Assembly: GCF_000373645.1 (NCBI RefSeq)
Contig: NZ_KB892024.1
Coordinates: 211,060-275,059, forward strand
Reading direction: 5' to 3'
Source of the DNA: Streptomyces sp. ATexAB-D23
GTDB taxonomy: Bacteria; Actinomycetota; Actinomycetes; Streptomycetales; Streptomycetaceae
Length of the DNA stretch: 64,000 bases
Each line of letters opens with the position of its first letter. Position 1 is the stretch's first letter. The translations under genes were made by a program, and so were the position numbers. The notes under the pieces are model-generated. The model made no database searches. It was not told the DNA's origin and was given only the letters and a program-made list of their open reading frames with translations. Shown in pieces: positions 51,877 to 59,466 of this stretch.

Positions 51877-52683
51877 TCAGTCCAGTTCGTGTTCCGGGCC
51901 GCCGAAGTCGGGGCTGCTGAAGTCCGGACTGGTGAACGTGGGACGGGGGGCCGCGGCCGGGCCGTCGTCCGGACCCGCGAAGTCCGGCCTGCTGTAGCCG
52001 ATCTTCGGCAGACGGCTGGCCGGACGGTACGGGGCCGGGGCGGCGGGGCCGGCCGCGGGCTGGGCGAGCGCGTCGCGCAGGAAGGGCAGGATGCCCCGCT
52101 CCAGCAGGGCCTGCCGCCAGGCGTCCTTGGCCTGGGCCACGTCGTCGGGCAGGGCCTCGCCGCCTCCCCGGGCCGCCCGTGACGTCGAGCCGTTGCGCAG
52201 GGCGGCGACCAGGAGGCCGACGGCGGCGACGAAGATGGCGGCGGCGGTGACGACGGCGAAGAACCAGCCGGCGCCGACCATGGTGGTGGCGAACGCCGGT
52301 GGTGGTTCCAGCATCTTCAGGATGTAGCCGACCAGCAGGAAGATGAGCGCGGCGGTGCCGGCCAGCATCGGCGCCAGGACGGTGACGACGGCGCCTATGC
52401 CGGCGCCGGTCCGGCCGGGGTCGTCCGGCGCGCGGGCCGCGTCCCGGTCGCAGAGCGCGGCACGGACCTCGTCGCGGGTCTTCACGTAGTGCTCGTACTC
52501 GGTGGCGGCCGTGGCGGTGATCAGGGCGACGGCCGCCAGCGCCATGGTGCGCAACTGGACCGCGTTGAGGCGTTCGCCCAGTGCGGCCAGTTCCGGTCGT
52601 TCATGAGCGTGACGCAGTGCGTCGTCGAGGAGCCGTTCGTACTCGGGCCGGTCCTCGGTCAGCAGGTGCGGAGCGCTGTTCAT
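51877..52683 (-). CDS. Hypothetical four-helix membrane protein
   Basis: This 268-residue protein has a soluble N-terminus, about four membrane helices (MALAAVALITATAA; VVTVLAPMLAGTAALIFLLVG; GAGWFFAVVTAAAIFVAAVG among them), and a Pro/Ala-rich cytoplasmic end with repeated SPDF/RPDF motifs (YSRPDFAGPD, FTSPDFSSPDFGGPE). ATG at 52683 is the likely start (ATG at 52689 also possible). It is conserved in Streptomyces near thiC; function unknown. Confidence 0.72.
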   Translation of the reverse strand: MNSAPHLLTEDRPEYERLLDDALRHAHERPELAALGERLNAVQLRTMALAAVALITATAATEYEHYVKTRDEVRAALCDRDAARAPDDPGRTGAGIGAVVTVLAPMLAGTAALIFLLVGYILKMLEPPPAFATTMVGAGWFFAVVTAAAIFVAAVGLLVAALRNGSTSRAARGGGEALPDDVAQAKDAWRQALLERGILPFLRDALAQPAAGPAAPAPYRPASRLPKIGYSRPDFAGPDDGPAAAPRPTFTSPDFSSPDFGGPEHELD

Positions 52684-52869
52684 GTGCATCCCCCGATGCT
52701 CCGTCGGGCCTGTGTGCCCGCTCTGGCCGGGCAGTTGGGCGGAAACGGAGGAGAGCCTGCTACTGGTACGCCGATGGTAGAGCGCTCAGCGCGCGGGGTG
52801 ACAGAGGGTTTCCAGAATTAGCCCGGTGCTCGATGTGCTCAGGCCGGGATGCGCCTTCCCCCGGGCACG

Positions 52870-53925
52870 TCAGTCATGCAGCGGCAGTTGGACGACCAGT
52901 AGCTTTCCGGCCATGGTCACCCCGCCGTCCATGGCGATGGCGAGCCCGTCCGCGTACACATGCGGACCGTCGACCTGCGGGCCGGCCCCGTCCTCGCCGT
53001 CCTCCGGACCGACCTCGCCGGTCAGATACGGAATGGGGCTGTGACCATGGACGACGCGTCGGCCGCCGTAGGCCGACATCAGCTCCTGGACGGCCTGCGC
53101 GCCCGACTCGTCCCGGAAGGCGAACCGCTTGGTCAGCTTGCGGAACAGGTCCCAGCACTCGTCGGCGTCGTTGCGCGTGAGAATGGCGTGCACCGTGTCG
53201 TTGACGTCCTCGATGGTGGAGCCGTAATCGAGGTACGCCGTCGTGTCGGAGTGCATCAGCAGGTGGCCGTCCTCCTCGACGACCGCGTCGAGCCGGGACA
53301 TCCACTGGAGGTGGACGTCCTGGAGGCGCTCCATGTCCGTCTTCTGGCCGCCGTTGAGCAGCCAGGCGGCCTGGAAGGTGGCGGTGCCCGCGCCGGAGTT
53401 CACCGGGGTGTCGGCGAACCGCTTGGCGCCGATGAGCAGCAGTTCGTGGTTGCCCATGAGGGCCTTGCAGTAGCCGCCGGCGGCCGCCGCCTCGGCGGAG
53501 AGCCGCATGACGAGGTCGATGACGCCGATGCCGTCGGGCCCCCGGTCGGTGAAGTCACCGAGGAACCAGAGCCGGGCGTTGCCCGCGGACCAGTGGCCGT
53601 CGGCGTCGATCAGGCCCTGCTCGGCGAGGGCGGCGACGAGCTCGTCCAGATAGCCGTGGACGTCGCCCACCACGTACAGCGGACCGAGACCCGGTTCCGT
53701 GGTGGGGCGCGGTTCTGGCACGGCCTGCACCTGGGAGGGTCTTTCGACGATGACGGGAAGGTCGCGCGCCGTCGGCGTGTACCCCTCCGGCGGCTCACCA
53801 CCCGGGAAGGCATTTCCCGGGTGCGGTGAGGCGGGCGGCGCAGGCGACTGCGCATAGGGCGGTACGCGGAAGTCGCGCAACGTCGCCGTCCGCACCACGG
53901 GTTCCTGACCGGCCCCCTGTGTCAT
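52870..53925 (-). CDS. PPP-type metallophosphoesterase
   Basis: This 351-residue protein of the calcineurin-like phosphoesterase superfamily has all PPP signatures: GDVHGYLDEL, GDFTDRGPDG and GNHELLLIG, then HSDTTAYLD and VVHGHSPIPYL. It is a likely bacterial Ser/Thr or Tyr protein phosphatase. An N-terminal Pro-rich part (about 1-80) precedes the catalytic core. ATG at 53925 has GGAGGGG upstream; the longer frame upstream is non-coding. Substrate unknown. Confidence 0.86.
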   Translation of the reverse strand: MTQGAGQEPVVRTATLRDFRVPPYAQSPAPPASPHPGNAFPGGEPPEGYTPTARDLPVIVERPSQVQAVPEPRPTTEPGLGPLYVVGDVHGYLDELVAALAEQGLIDADGHWSAGNARLWFLGDFTDRGPDGIGVIDLVMRLSAEAAAAGGYCKALMGNHELLLIGAKRFADTPVNSGAGTATFQAAWLLNGGQKTDMERLQDVHLQWMSRLDAVVEEDGHLLMHSDTTAYLDYGSTIEDVNDTVHAILTRNDADECWDLFRKLTKRFAFRDESGAQAVQELMSAYGGRRVVHGHSPIPYLTGEVGPEDGEDGAGPQVDGPHVYADGLAIAMDGGVTMAGKLLVVQLPLHD

Positions 53926-54098
53926 CGACCCCTCCACCACCGTCGCGCCGCCGTACACCTGACGGGCCCTGCTGGTCGGGTTGGTCCGCGGTGTCGTGCG
54001 CCCATCATAGGAATGCGGATCGTGCTCTGTGACGCACCAGGGGTGGTGAATCCTTCCGCATGCCAGGTTCATCGGTCGATTGGTCCCAATTGGGCTGA

Positions 54099-55211
54099 TC
54101 AATCCCCTGCCGGGGAACGCGGCGCACTGACCGTGGTGCGGGGCGGACGGCGTTGCGAGGACGTCCGGACGATGAGCTCTGTCGGTATCACCCGCTCCAG
54201 CGGACCGTCGTGGTCGACGCCCTCGATGGCGTCGATGAGCAGCTGGACGACCGCCGTGCCGATTCTGCGCGGCTTCAGCGAGAGCGTCGTGATGGGCGGC
54301 TCGGTCGTCGCGTAGACCGTTGACTCGCTGCAGCAGACGAGCAGCAGGTCCTCGGGGACGCGCAGCCCGTAGCGGCGGGCGGCCGCCAGCAGATCCGTGC
54401 CGTTGGGGTCGAAGAGCCCGTAGACGGCGTCGGGGCGGTCCGGGCGGGCCAGCAGCCGGTCGGCGGCCACGGCGCCCGCGCACGGGTCGTGCGCCGGATA
54501 GGACTCGTACACCGGGTCCTGCCCCACGCGCTCGCACCAGTGGAGGTAGGCGCTGGTGGACAGCCGGGTGTACGTGTCGGTCGTGGTGCCGGTGAGCAGG
54601 CCGATACGGCGGGCCCCGGCGGCGGCGAGGTGGTCGAGTAGGTCGAGCACGGCGGCCCGGTGGTCGTTGTCCACCCAGGCGGTGACCGGGAGCGACCCGG
54701 CGGGCCGGCCATCGGAGACGACGGGCAGTCCCTGGCGCACCAGCTCGGTGACGACCGGGTCCTGGTCGGAGGGGTCGATGACGACGGTGCCGTCGAGGGC
54801 GACGTTCGACCAGACGTCGTGGCGCGAGGTGGCCGGGAGGATGACGAGGGCGTAGCCGCGGGCGAGCGCCGCGGACGTGGCCGCTCTCGCCATCTCCGCG
54901 AAGTACGCGAATTCGGTGAAGGTGAAAGGTTCATCCCCGTACGTGGTCACGGTCAGGCCGATCAGGCCCGATTTCCCGGTGCGGAGCGTGCGGGCCGCGG
55001 CGGAAGGGCGATAGCCCAGACGCTCGGCGACCTCGCGGACATGGCGGCGGGTGGCGTCCGGGAGCCTGCCCTTGCCGTTGAGGGCGTCGGACACGGTCGT
55101 GATGGAGACGCCGGCGGCGGCGGCCACATCGCGGATTCCCGCACGTCCCTGCCTGCCGCCGCGCCGGGGGGTCTCCGTCCGGCTCACCTGGTGCTTCCCT
55201 GCTGCTGTCAT
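54099..55211 (-). CDS. LacI-family transcriptional regulator
   Basis: This 370-residue LacI protein has the family HTH (GIRDVAAAAGVSITTVSDAL), the hinge helix (RPSAAARTLRTGKSGLIGL) and a periplasmic-binding-like sensor domain with IGLLTGTTTDTYTRLS and DAVYGLFDPNGTDLLAAARR. The sugar or other ligand is unknown. ATG at 55211 is preferred; no clear ribosome site is visible. The target is unknown. The gene is divergent from hisC. Confidence 0.88.
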   Translation of the reverse strand: MTAAGKHQVSRTETPRRGGRQGRAGIRDVAAAAGVSITTVSDALNGKGRLPDATRRHVREVAERLGYRPSAAARTLRTGKSGLIGLTVTTYGDEPFTFTEFAYFAEMARAATSAALARGYALVILPATSRHDVWSNVALDGTVVIDPSDQDPVVTELVRQGLPVVSDGRPAGSLPVTAWVDNDHRAAVLDLLDHLAAAGARRIGLLTGTTTDTYTRLSTSAYLHWCERVGQDPVYESYPAHDPCAGAVAADRLLARPDRPDAVYGLFDPNGTDLLAAARRYGLRVPEDLLLVCCSESTVYATTEPPITTLSLKPRRIGTAVVQLLIDAIEGVDHDGPLERVIPTELIVRTSSQRRPPRTTVSAPRSPAGD

Positions 55212-55582
55212 GGCGAGCCGATAGTAGGGCTCGGGAGGACCCTCGGGCCGGTCGCATATGCACCCATTGACAGGCACGTTTCTGCAAGGTCATTAGGCGT
55301 CAAATGCCTTGTGAAGCAAGGACGTTGCTGTGTTGAACCATCATGTGTCATGCGTCCGGCCTGATAGGCCTGGCGACCGACCGATGTCTCGAAGAGGTCT
55401 CAACTCACCTCTTCGAGGGACGCGCGCCACGGAGTGAGCCACCGGCGCACGCCATGGCCCGGCGCGCTCCCCCTCATTCCGGGGTCCACCGGACGAATCC
55501 ACTGTCCACCCGTTCGCAGCGGCGCCCAATCCTCATAAGGTGAGCAGTATTGATGTGAACGGACGGTCGAGGAGGACCTGCG
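55212..55582. other. 371-bp divergent region with possible small RNA
   Basis: No ORF is convincing. It contains a TTGACA box at 55267-55272 on the plus strand and a perfect 11-bp stem CTCGAAGAGGT (55388-55398) / ACCTCTTCGAG (55407-55417). They could delimit a short transcript of about 120-130 nt. The hisC promoter is not obvious. Confidence 0.35.
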
Positions 55583-56662
55583 GTGAGCGAGACGAGCCCC
55601 AAGCTGCGCGCCGAACTGGACGGCGTTCCCGCCTATGTGCCGGGCAAACCGGCGGCGGTGGACGGACCGGCCGCGTTCAAGCTGTCCTCCAACGAGAATC
55701 CGTATCCGCCGCTGCCGGGCGTGATGGAGAGCGCGTTGGCGGCGGCGGCGCACTTCAACCGCTACCCGGACATGGCCTGCACCGGGCTGATGAACGAACT
55801 CTCCGACCGTTTCGGCGTGCCGGTCTCGCACCTGGCCACCGGCACCGGCTCGGTCGGTGTGGCACAGCAGCTGCTCCAGGCGACGTCGGGCCCGGGTGAC
55901 GAGGTGATCTACGCCTGGCGATCCTTCGAGGCGTACCCGATCATCACGCAGATCAGCGGCGCTACCTCGGTGAAGGTGCCGTTGACCGACGGTGAGGTGC
56001 ACGACCTGGACGCGATGGCGGAGGCGATCACCGACCGTACGCGGATGATCTTCGTCTGCAACCCGAACAACCCGACCGGCACCGGCGTGCGCAGGGCCGA
56101 GCTGGAACGATTCCTCGACCGGGTGCCGGGCGATGTCCTCGTGGTGCTGGATGAGGCGTACAGGGAGTTCATCCGCGACACCGAGGTGCCCGACGGTATC
56201 GAGATCTACCGGGACCGGCCCAATGTGGCGGTGCTCCGCACGTTCTCCAAGGCGTACGGGCTGGCCGGGCTGCGGGTCGGCTTCGCCGTCGCGCACGAGC
56301 CGGTGGCGGCCGCCCTGCGCAAGACGGCGGTGCCGTTCGGGGTCAGCCAGCTCGCCCAGGACGCGGCGGTGGCCTCGCTGCGAGCCGAGGACGAGCTGCT
56401 CGGCCGGGTCGGCTCACTGGTGTGCGAGCGGGACAGGGTGCAGGAGACGCTGGCGCGGCAGGGGTGGACGGTGCCCGAGTCGCAGGCGAACTTCGTGTGG
56501 CTGCGGCTGGGGGACCGCACCCTCGACTTCGCGGCGGCCTGCGAGAAGGCGGGTGTGGTGGTCAGGCCGTTCGCGGGTGAGGGCGTGCGCGTCACGATCG
56601 GCGAGGACGAGGCGAACGATCTGTTCCTGAAGGTGACGGAGTCGTACCGCAAGGAGCTGTAG
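55583..56662 (+). CDS. hisC: Histidinol-phosphate (or aromatic) aminotransferase
   Basis: This 359-residue class I/II PLP aminotransferase of the HisC group has KLSSNENPYPPLPGVMESAL at the start, CNPNNPTGTGVRR, VVLDEAYREF and the PLP lysine K223 in TFSKAYGLAGLRVGFAVA. It converts imidazole-acetol phosphate to histidinol phosphate or acts on aromatic amino acids; streptomycetes have two such genes and this is the copy outside the main his cluster. GTG at 55583 has GGAGGACC upstream. A strong hairpin follows. Confidence 0.88.
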   Translation: MSETSPKLRAELDGVPAYVPGKPAAVDGPAAFKLSSNENPYPPLPGVMESALAAAAHFNRYPDMACTGLMNELSDRFGVPVSHLATGTGSVGVAQQLLQATSGPGDEVIYAWRSFEAYPIITQISGATSVKVPLTDGEVHDLDAMAEAITDRTRMIFVCNPNNPTGTGVRRAELERFLDRVPGDVLVVLDEAYREFIRDTEVPDGIEIYRDRPNVAVLRTFSKAYGLAGLRVGFAVAHEPVAAALRKTAVPFGVSQLAQDAAVASLRAEDELLGRVGSLVCERDRVQETLARQGWTVPESQANFVWLRLGDRTLDFAAACEKAGVVVRPFAGEGVRVTIGEDEANDLFLKVTESYRKEL

Positions 56663-56682
56663 CCGGCTCCTTCCGGCCGTCC

Positions 56683-56715
56683 GGGCCCCGTACCTCACGA
56701 GGAGGTACGGGGCCC
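56683..56715 (+). terminator. Hairpin terminator after hisC
   Basis: A perfect 14-bp stem GGGCCCCGTACCTC (56683-56696) / GAGGTACGGGGCCC (56702-56715) with a 5-base loop, followed by TTTCG, lies shortly after the stop codon. Confidence 0.85.
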
Positions 56716-56785
56716 TTTCGCGTGCCCGACGCGGGGTGCGCGAGGAGAGGGGGACCCCGGGCGAAGATCCCGACAAGGTGTGCGC

Positions 56786-56791
56786 CATAAT
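56786..56791 (+). promoter_or_regulatory. Likely cydA -10 element
   Basis: CATAAT at 56786-56791 is a good -10 hexamer. The Rex operator overlaps the start of the resulting transcript, as expected for Rex repression. Confidence 0.6.
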
Positions 56792-56801
56792 TGCTTGTGA
56801 A

Positions 56802-56817
56802 TGTGAACGCGTTCACA
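56802..56817. promoter_or_regulatory. Rex operator of the cyd operon
   Basis: TGTGAACGCGTTCACA is a perfect 16-bp palindrome and the known Streptomyces Rex-type operator for cydABCD. Rex senses NADH/NAD and derepresses the operon when NADH is high. A second near-copy, TTGTGAA at 56795, pairs with the same right arm in a longer symmetry. Confidence 0.93.
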
Positions 56818-56901
56818 AGCGTGTCCTGCTTCCTCCCGTGATCCGTTGGATTTCACGGACAAATCGTCGGTACGACGGCGATGACGTAAGGAGAAGACGA
56901 C

Positions 56902-58410
56902 GTGGAGCTAGCTCTGGCGCCGGAGACCCTGGCGCGATGGCAGTTCGGTACGACGACCGTCTACCACTTCCTCTTCGTTCCTCTGACGATCTCTCTCGCG
57001 GCGCTCACAGCCGGCCTGCAGACCGCCTGGGTGCGGACGAACAAGGAGAAGTACCTCAGGGCCACCAAGTTCTGGGGAAAGCTCTTCCTGATCAACATCG
57101 CCATGGGTGTCGTCACCGGCATCGTCCAGGAGTTCCAGTTCGGGATGAACTGGTCCGACTACTCGCGGTTCGTCGGTGACATCTTCGGGGCGCCGCTCGC
57201 CTTCGAGGCGCTGATCGCCTTCTTCTTCGAGTCCACCTTCATCGGTCTGTGGATCTTCGGCTGGGACAAGCTCCCGAAGAAGATCCACCTCGCCTGCATC
57301 TGGCTGGTGTCCATCGGCACCGTGCTCTCCGCCTACTTCATCCTGGCGGCCAACTCCTGGATGCAGCACCCGGTCGGCTACCGCATCAACAAGGAACGCG
57401 GACGCGCCGAGCTCACCGACTTCTGGCACGTGCTCACCCAGAACACGGCGCTCGCCCAGTTCTTCCACACCATCACCGCCGCCTTCCTGGTCGGCGGGGC
57501 GTTCATGGTCGGCATCGCCGCCTTCCACCTGGCGCGCAAGAAGCACATCCCCGTGATGCGGACCTCGCTGCGGCTGGGGCTGATCACCGTGGTGATCTCC
57601 GGCCTCCTCACCGCCGTCAGCGGTGATCAGCTCGGCAAGGTGATGTTCAAGCAGCAGCCGATGAAGATGGCGGCGGCCGAGGCGCTGTGGGACGGGGAGG
57701 ACGCCGCACCCTTCTCGATCTTCGCCTACGGAGACGTCAGCAAGGGACACAACTCCGTCGAGATCTCGATCCCCGGCCTCCTGTCCTTCCTTGCCGACGA
57801 CGACTTCCACTCGTACGTCCCCGGCATCAACGACATCAACAAGGCGGAGCAGGAGCGCTTCGGGCCCGGCGATTACCGGCCCAACATCCCGGTCGCCTTC
57901 TGGAGCTTCCGGTGGATGATCGGCTTCGGTATGGCCTCCTTCGGCCTCGGCATCCTCGGGCTGTGGCTCACCCGGAAGAAGTTCATGCTGCCCGAGGCGA
58001 TGCGCACCGGTGAGGACGAGGTGCCGAATCTGGTCCTCTTCAGGAACAAGGCCCTCAGCCCACGGCTGGCCCGGTGCTACTGGATCGTCGCCCTGTGGAC
58101 CCTGCTCTTCCCGCTGATCGCCAACTCCTGGGGCTGGATCTTCACAGAGATGGGCCGCCAGCCCTGGGTCGTCTACGGCGTGCTCCAGACCCGCGACGCG
58201 GTCTCCCCCGGTGTCTCCCAGGGCGAGGTGCTCACCTCGCTGATCGTCTTCACCGCGCTCTACGCGGTGCTCGCGGTCATCGAAGTCAGGCTGCTCCTGA
58301 AGTACATCAAGGCCGGACCTCCCGAACTCACGGACGACGACCTGAACCCGCCCACCCGGATCGGCGGCGACCACGAAGACGCCGACCGGCCCATGGCCTT
58401 CTCCTACTGA
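56902..58410 (+). CDS. cydA: Cytochrome bd ubiquinol oxidase subunit I
   Basis: This 502-residue membrane subunit I of the bd oxidase has about nine helices. It carries TLARWQFGTTTVYHFLFVPL (with haem-ligand His), GMNWSDYSRFVGDIFGAPLA, FFFESTFIGLWIFGWD, HTITAAFLVGGAFM and ISGLLTAVSGDQLGKVMFKQ; Q-loop is short. It forms the quinol-oxidising and haem-binding core. GTG at 56902 with AAGGAGA upstream. First gene of the operon. Confidence 0.96.
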   Translation: MELALAPETLARWQFGTTTVYHFLFVPLTISLAALTAGLQTAWVRTNKEKYLRATKFWGKLFLINIAMGVVTGIVQEFQFGMNWSDYSRFVGDIFGAPLAFEALIAFFFESTFIGLWIFGWDKLPKKIHLACIWLVSIGTVLSAYFILAANSWMQHPVGYRINKERGRAELTDFWHVLTQNTALAQFFHTITAAFLVGGAFMVGIAAFHLARKKHIPVMRTSLRLGLITVVISGLLTAVSGDQLGKVMFKQQPMKMAAAEALWDGEDAAPFSIFAYGDVSKGHNSVEISIPGLLSFLADDDFHSYVPGINDINKAEQERFGPGDYRPNIPVAFWSFRWMIGFGMASFGLGILGLWLTRKKFMLPEAMRTGEDEVPNLVLFRNKALSPRLARCYWIVALWTLLFPLIANSWGWIFTEMGRQPWVVYGVLQTRDAVSPGVSQGEVLTSLIVFTALYAVLAVIEVRLLLKYIKAGPPELTDDDLNPPTRIGGDHEDADRPMAFSY

Positions 58411-58428
58411 GAGCGCAGGAGCCGAGAG

Positions 58429-59430
58429 ATGGAACTCCACGACGTCTGGTTCGTGCTCATCGCCGTCCTCTGGACCGGCTACTTCTTCCTGGAGGGATTC
58501 GACTTCGGGATCGGGGTCCTCACCAAGCTGCTGGCCAGGAACCGCAAGGAACGGCGGGTGCTGATCAACACGATCGGGCCCGTCTGGGACGGCAACGAGG
58601 TCTGGCTGCTCAGCGCCGGCGGCGCGACCTTCGCCGCGTTTCCCGAGTGGTACGCCACGCTGTTCTCCGGGTTCTACCTGCCGCTGCTGATCATCCTGCT
58701 CTGCCTGATCGTGCGCGGCGTCGCCTTCGAGTACCGGGCGAAGCGGCCGGAGGAGAAGTGGCAGACCAACTGGGAGAACGCGATCTTCTGGACCTCGCTG
58801 ATCCCCGCCGTGCTGTGGGGTGTGGCCTTCGGCAACATCGTGCGCGGCGTGAAGATCGACGCGGACATGGAGTACGTGGGCAACTTCTGGGACCTCCTGA
58901 ACCCGTACGCGCTCCTGGGCGGCCTGGTCACGTTCTCCCTCTTCACGTTCCACGGCGCGGTGTTCGCCGGACTGAAGACGGTCGGGGACATCCGGGCCAG
59001 GGCGCGCAAGCTGGCCCTGAAGCTGGGTGCCGTCGCGGCGGTGGTCGCGCTCGCCTTCCTGATCTGGACCCAGCTCGACAACGGTGACGGATACAGCCTC
59101 ATCGCGATGGTCATCGCCGCGGGGGCGCTGGTCGGCGCGATCGCGATGATCGCGGCGGGGCGCGAGGGCTGGTCCTTCGCACTCTCCGGCGTGACCATCG
59201 CCGCCGCCGTCGCCATGTTGTTCCTGACGCTCTTCCCGAACGTCATGCCGTCCTCGCTGAACGACGCCTGGAGCCTCACGGTCACCAACGCCTCGTCCAG
59301 CCCGTACACGCTGAAGATCATGACCTGGTGCGCAGGGATCGCCACTCCGGTCGTCCTGCTCTACCAGGGGTGGACGTACTGGGTGTTCCGCAAGCGGATC
59401 GGCACGCAGCACATCGCCGACGCGCACTGA
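58429..59430 (+). CDS. cydB: Cytochrome bd ubiquinol oxidase subunit II
   Basis: This 333-residue subunit has eight hydrophobic helices and the family opening VWFVLIAVLWTGYFFLEGFD, FGIG, NTIGPVWDGNEVWLL and EYRAKRPEEKW. It completes the bd complex with CydA. It starts 18 bases after the cydA stop codon. Confidence 0.96.
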   Translation: MELHDVWFVLIAVLWTGYFFLEGFDFGIGVLTKLLARNRKERRVLINTIGPVWDGNEVWLLSAGGATFAAFPEWYATLFSGFYLPLLIILLCLIVRGVAFEYRAKRPEEKWQTNWENAIFWTSLIPAVLWGVAFGNIVRGVKIDADMEYVGNFWDLLNPYALLGGLVTFSLFTFHGAVFAGLKTVGDIRARARKLALKLGAVAAVVALAFLIWTQLDNGDGYSLIAMVIAAGALVGAIAMIAAGREGWSFALSGVTIAAAVAMLFLTLFPNVMPSSLNDAWSLTVTNASSSPYTLKIMTWCAGIATPVVLLYQGWTYWVFRKRIGTQHIADAH

Positions 59431-59466
59431 CGCAGCAAGTGTTCTGACCGAGCCGAGCCGCATGGG

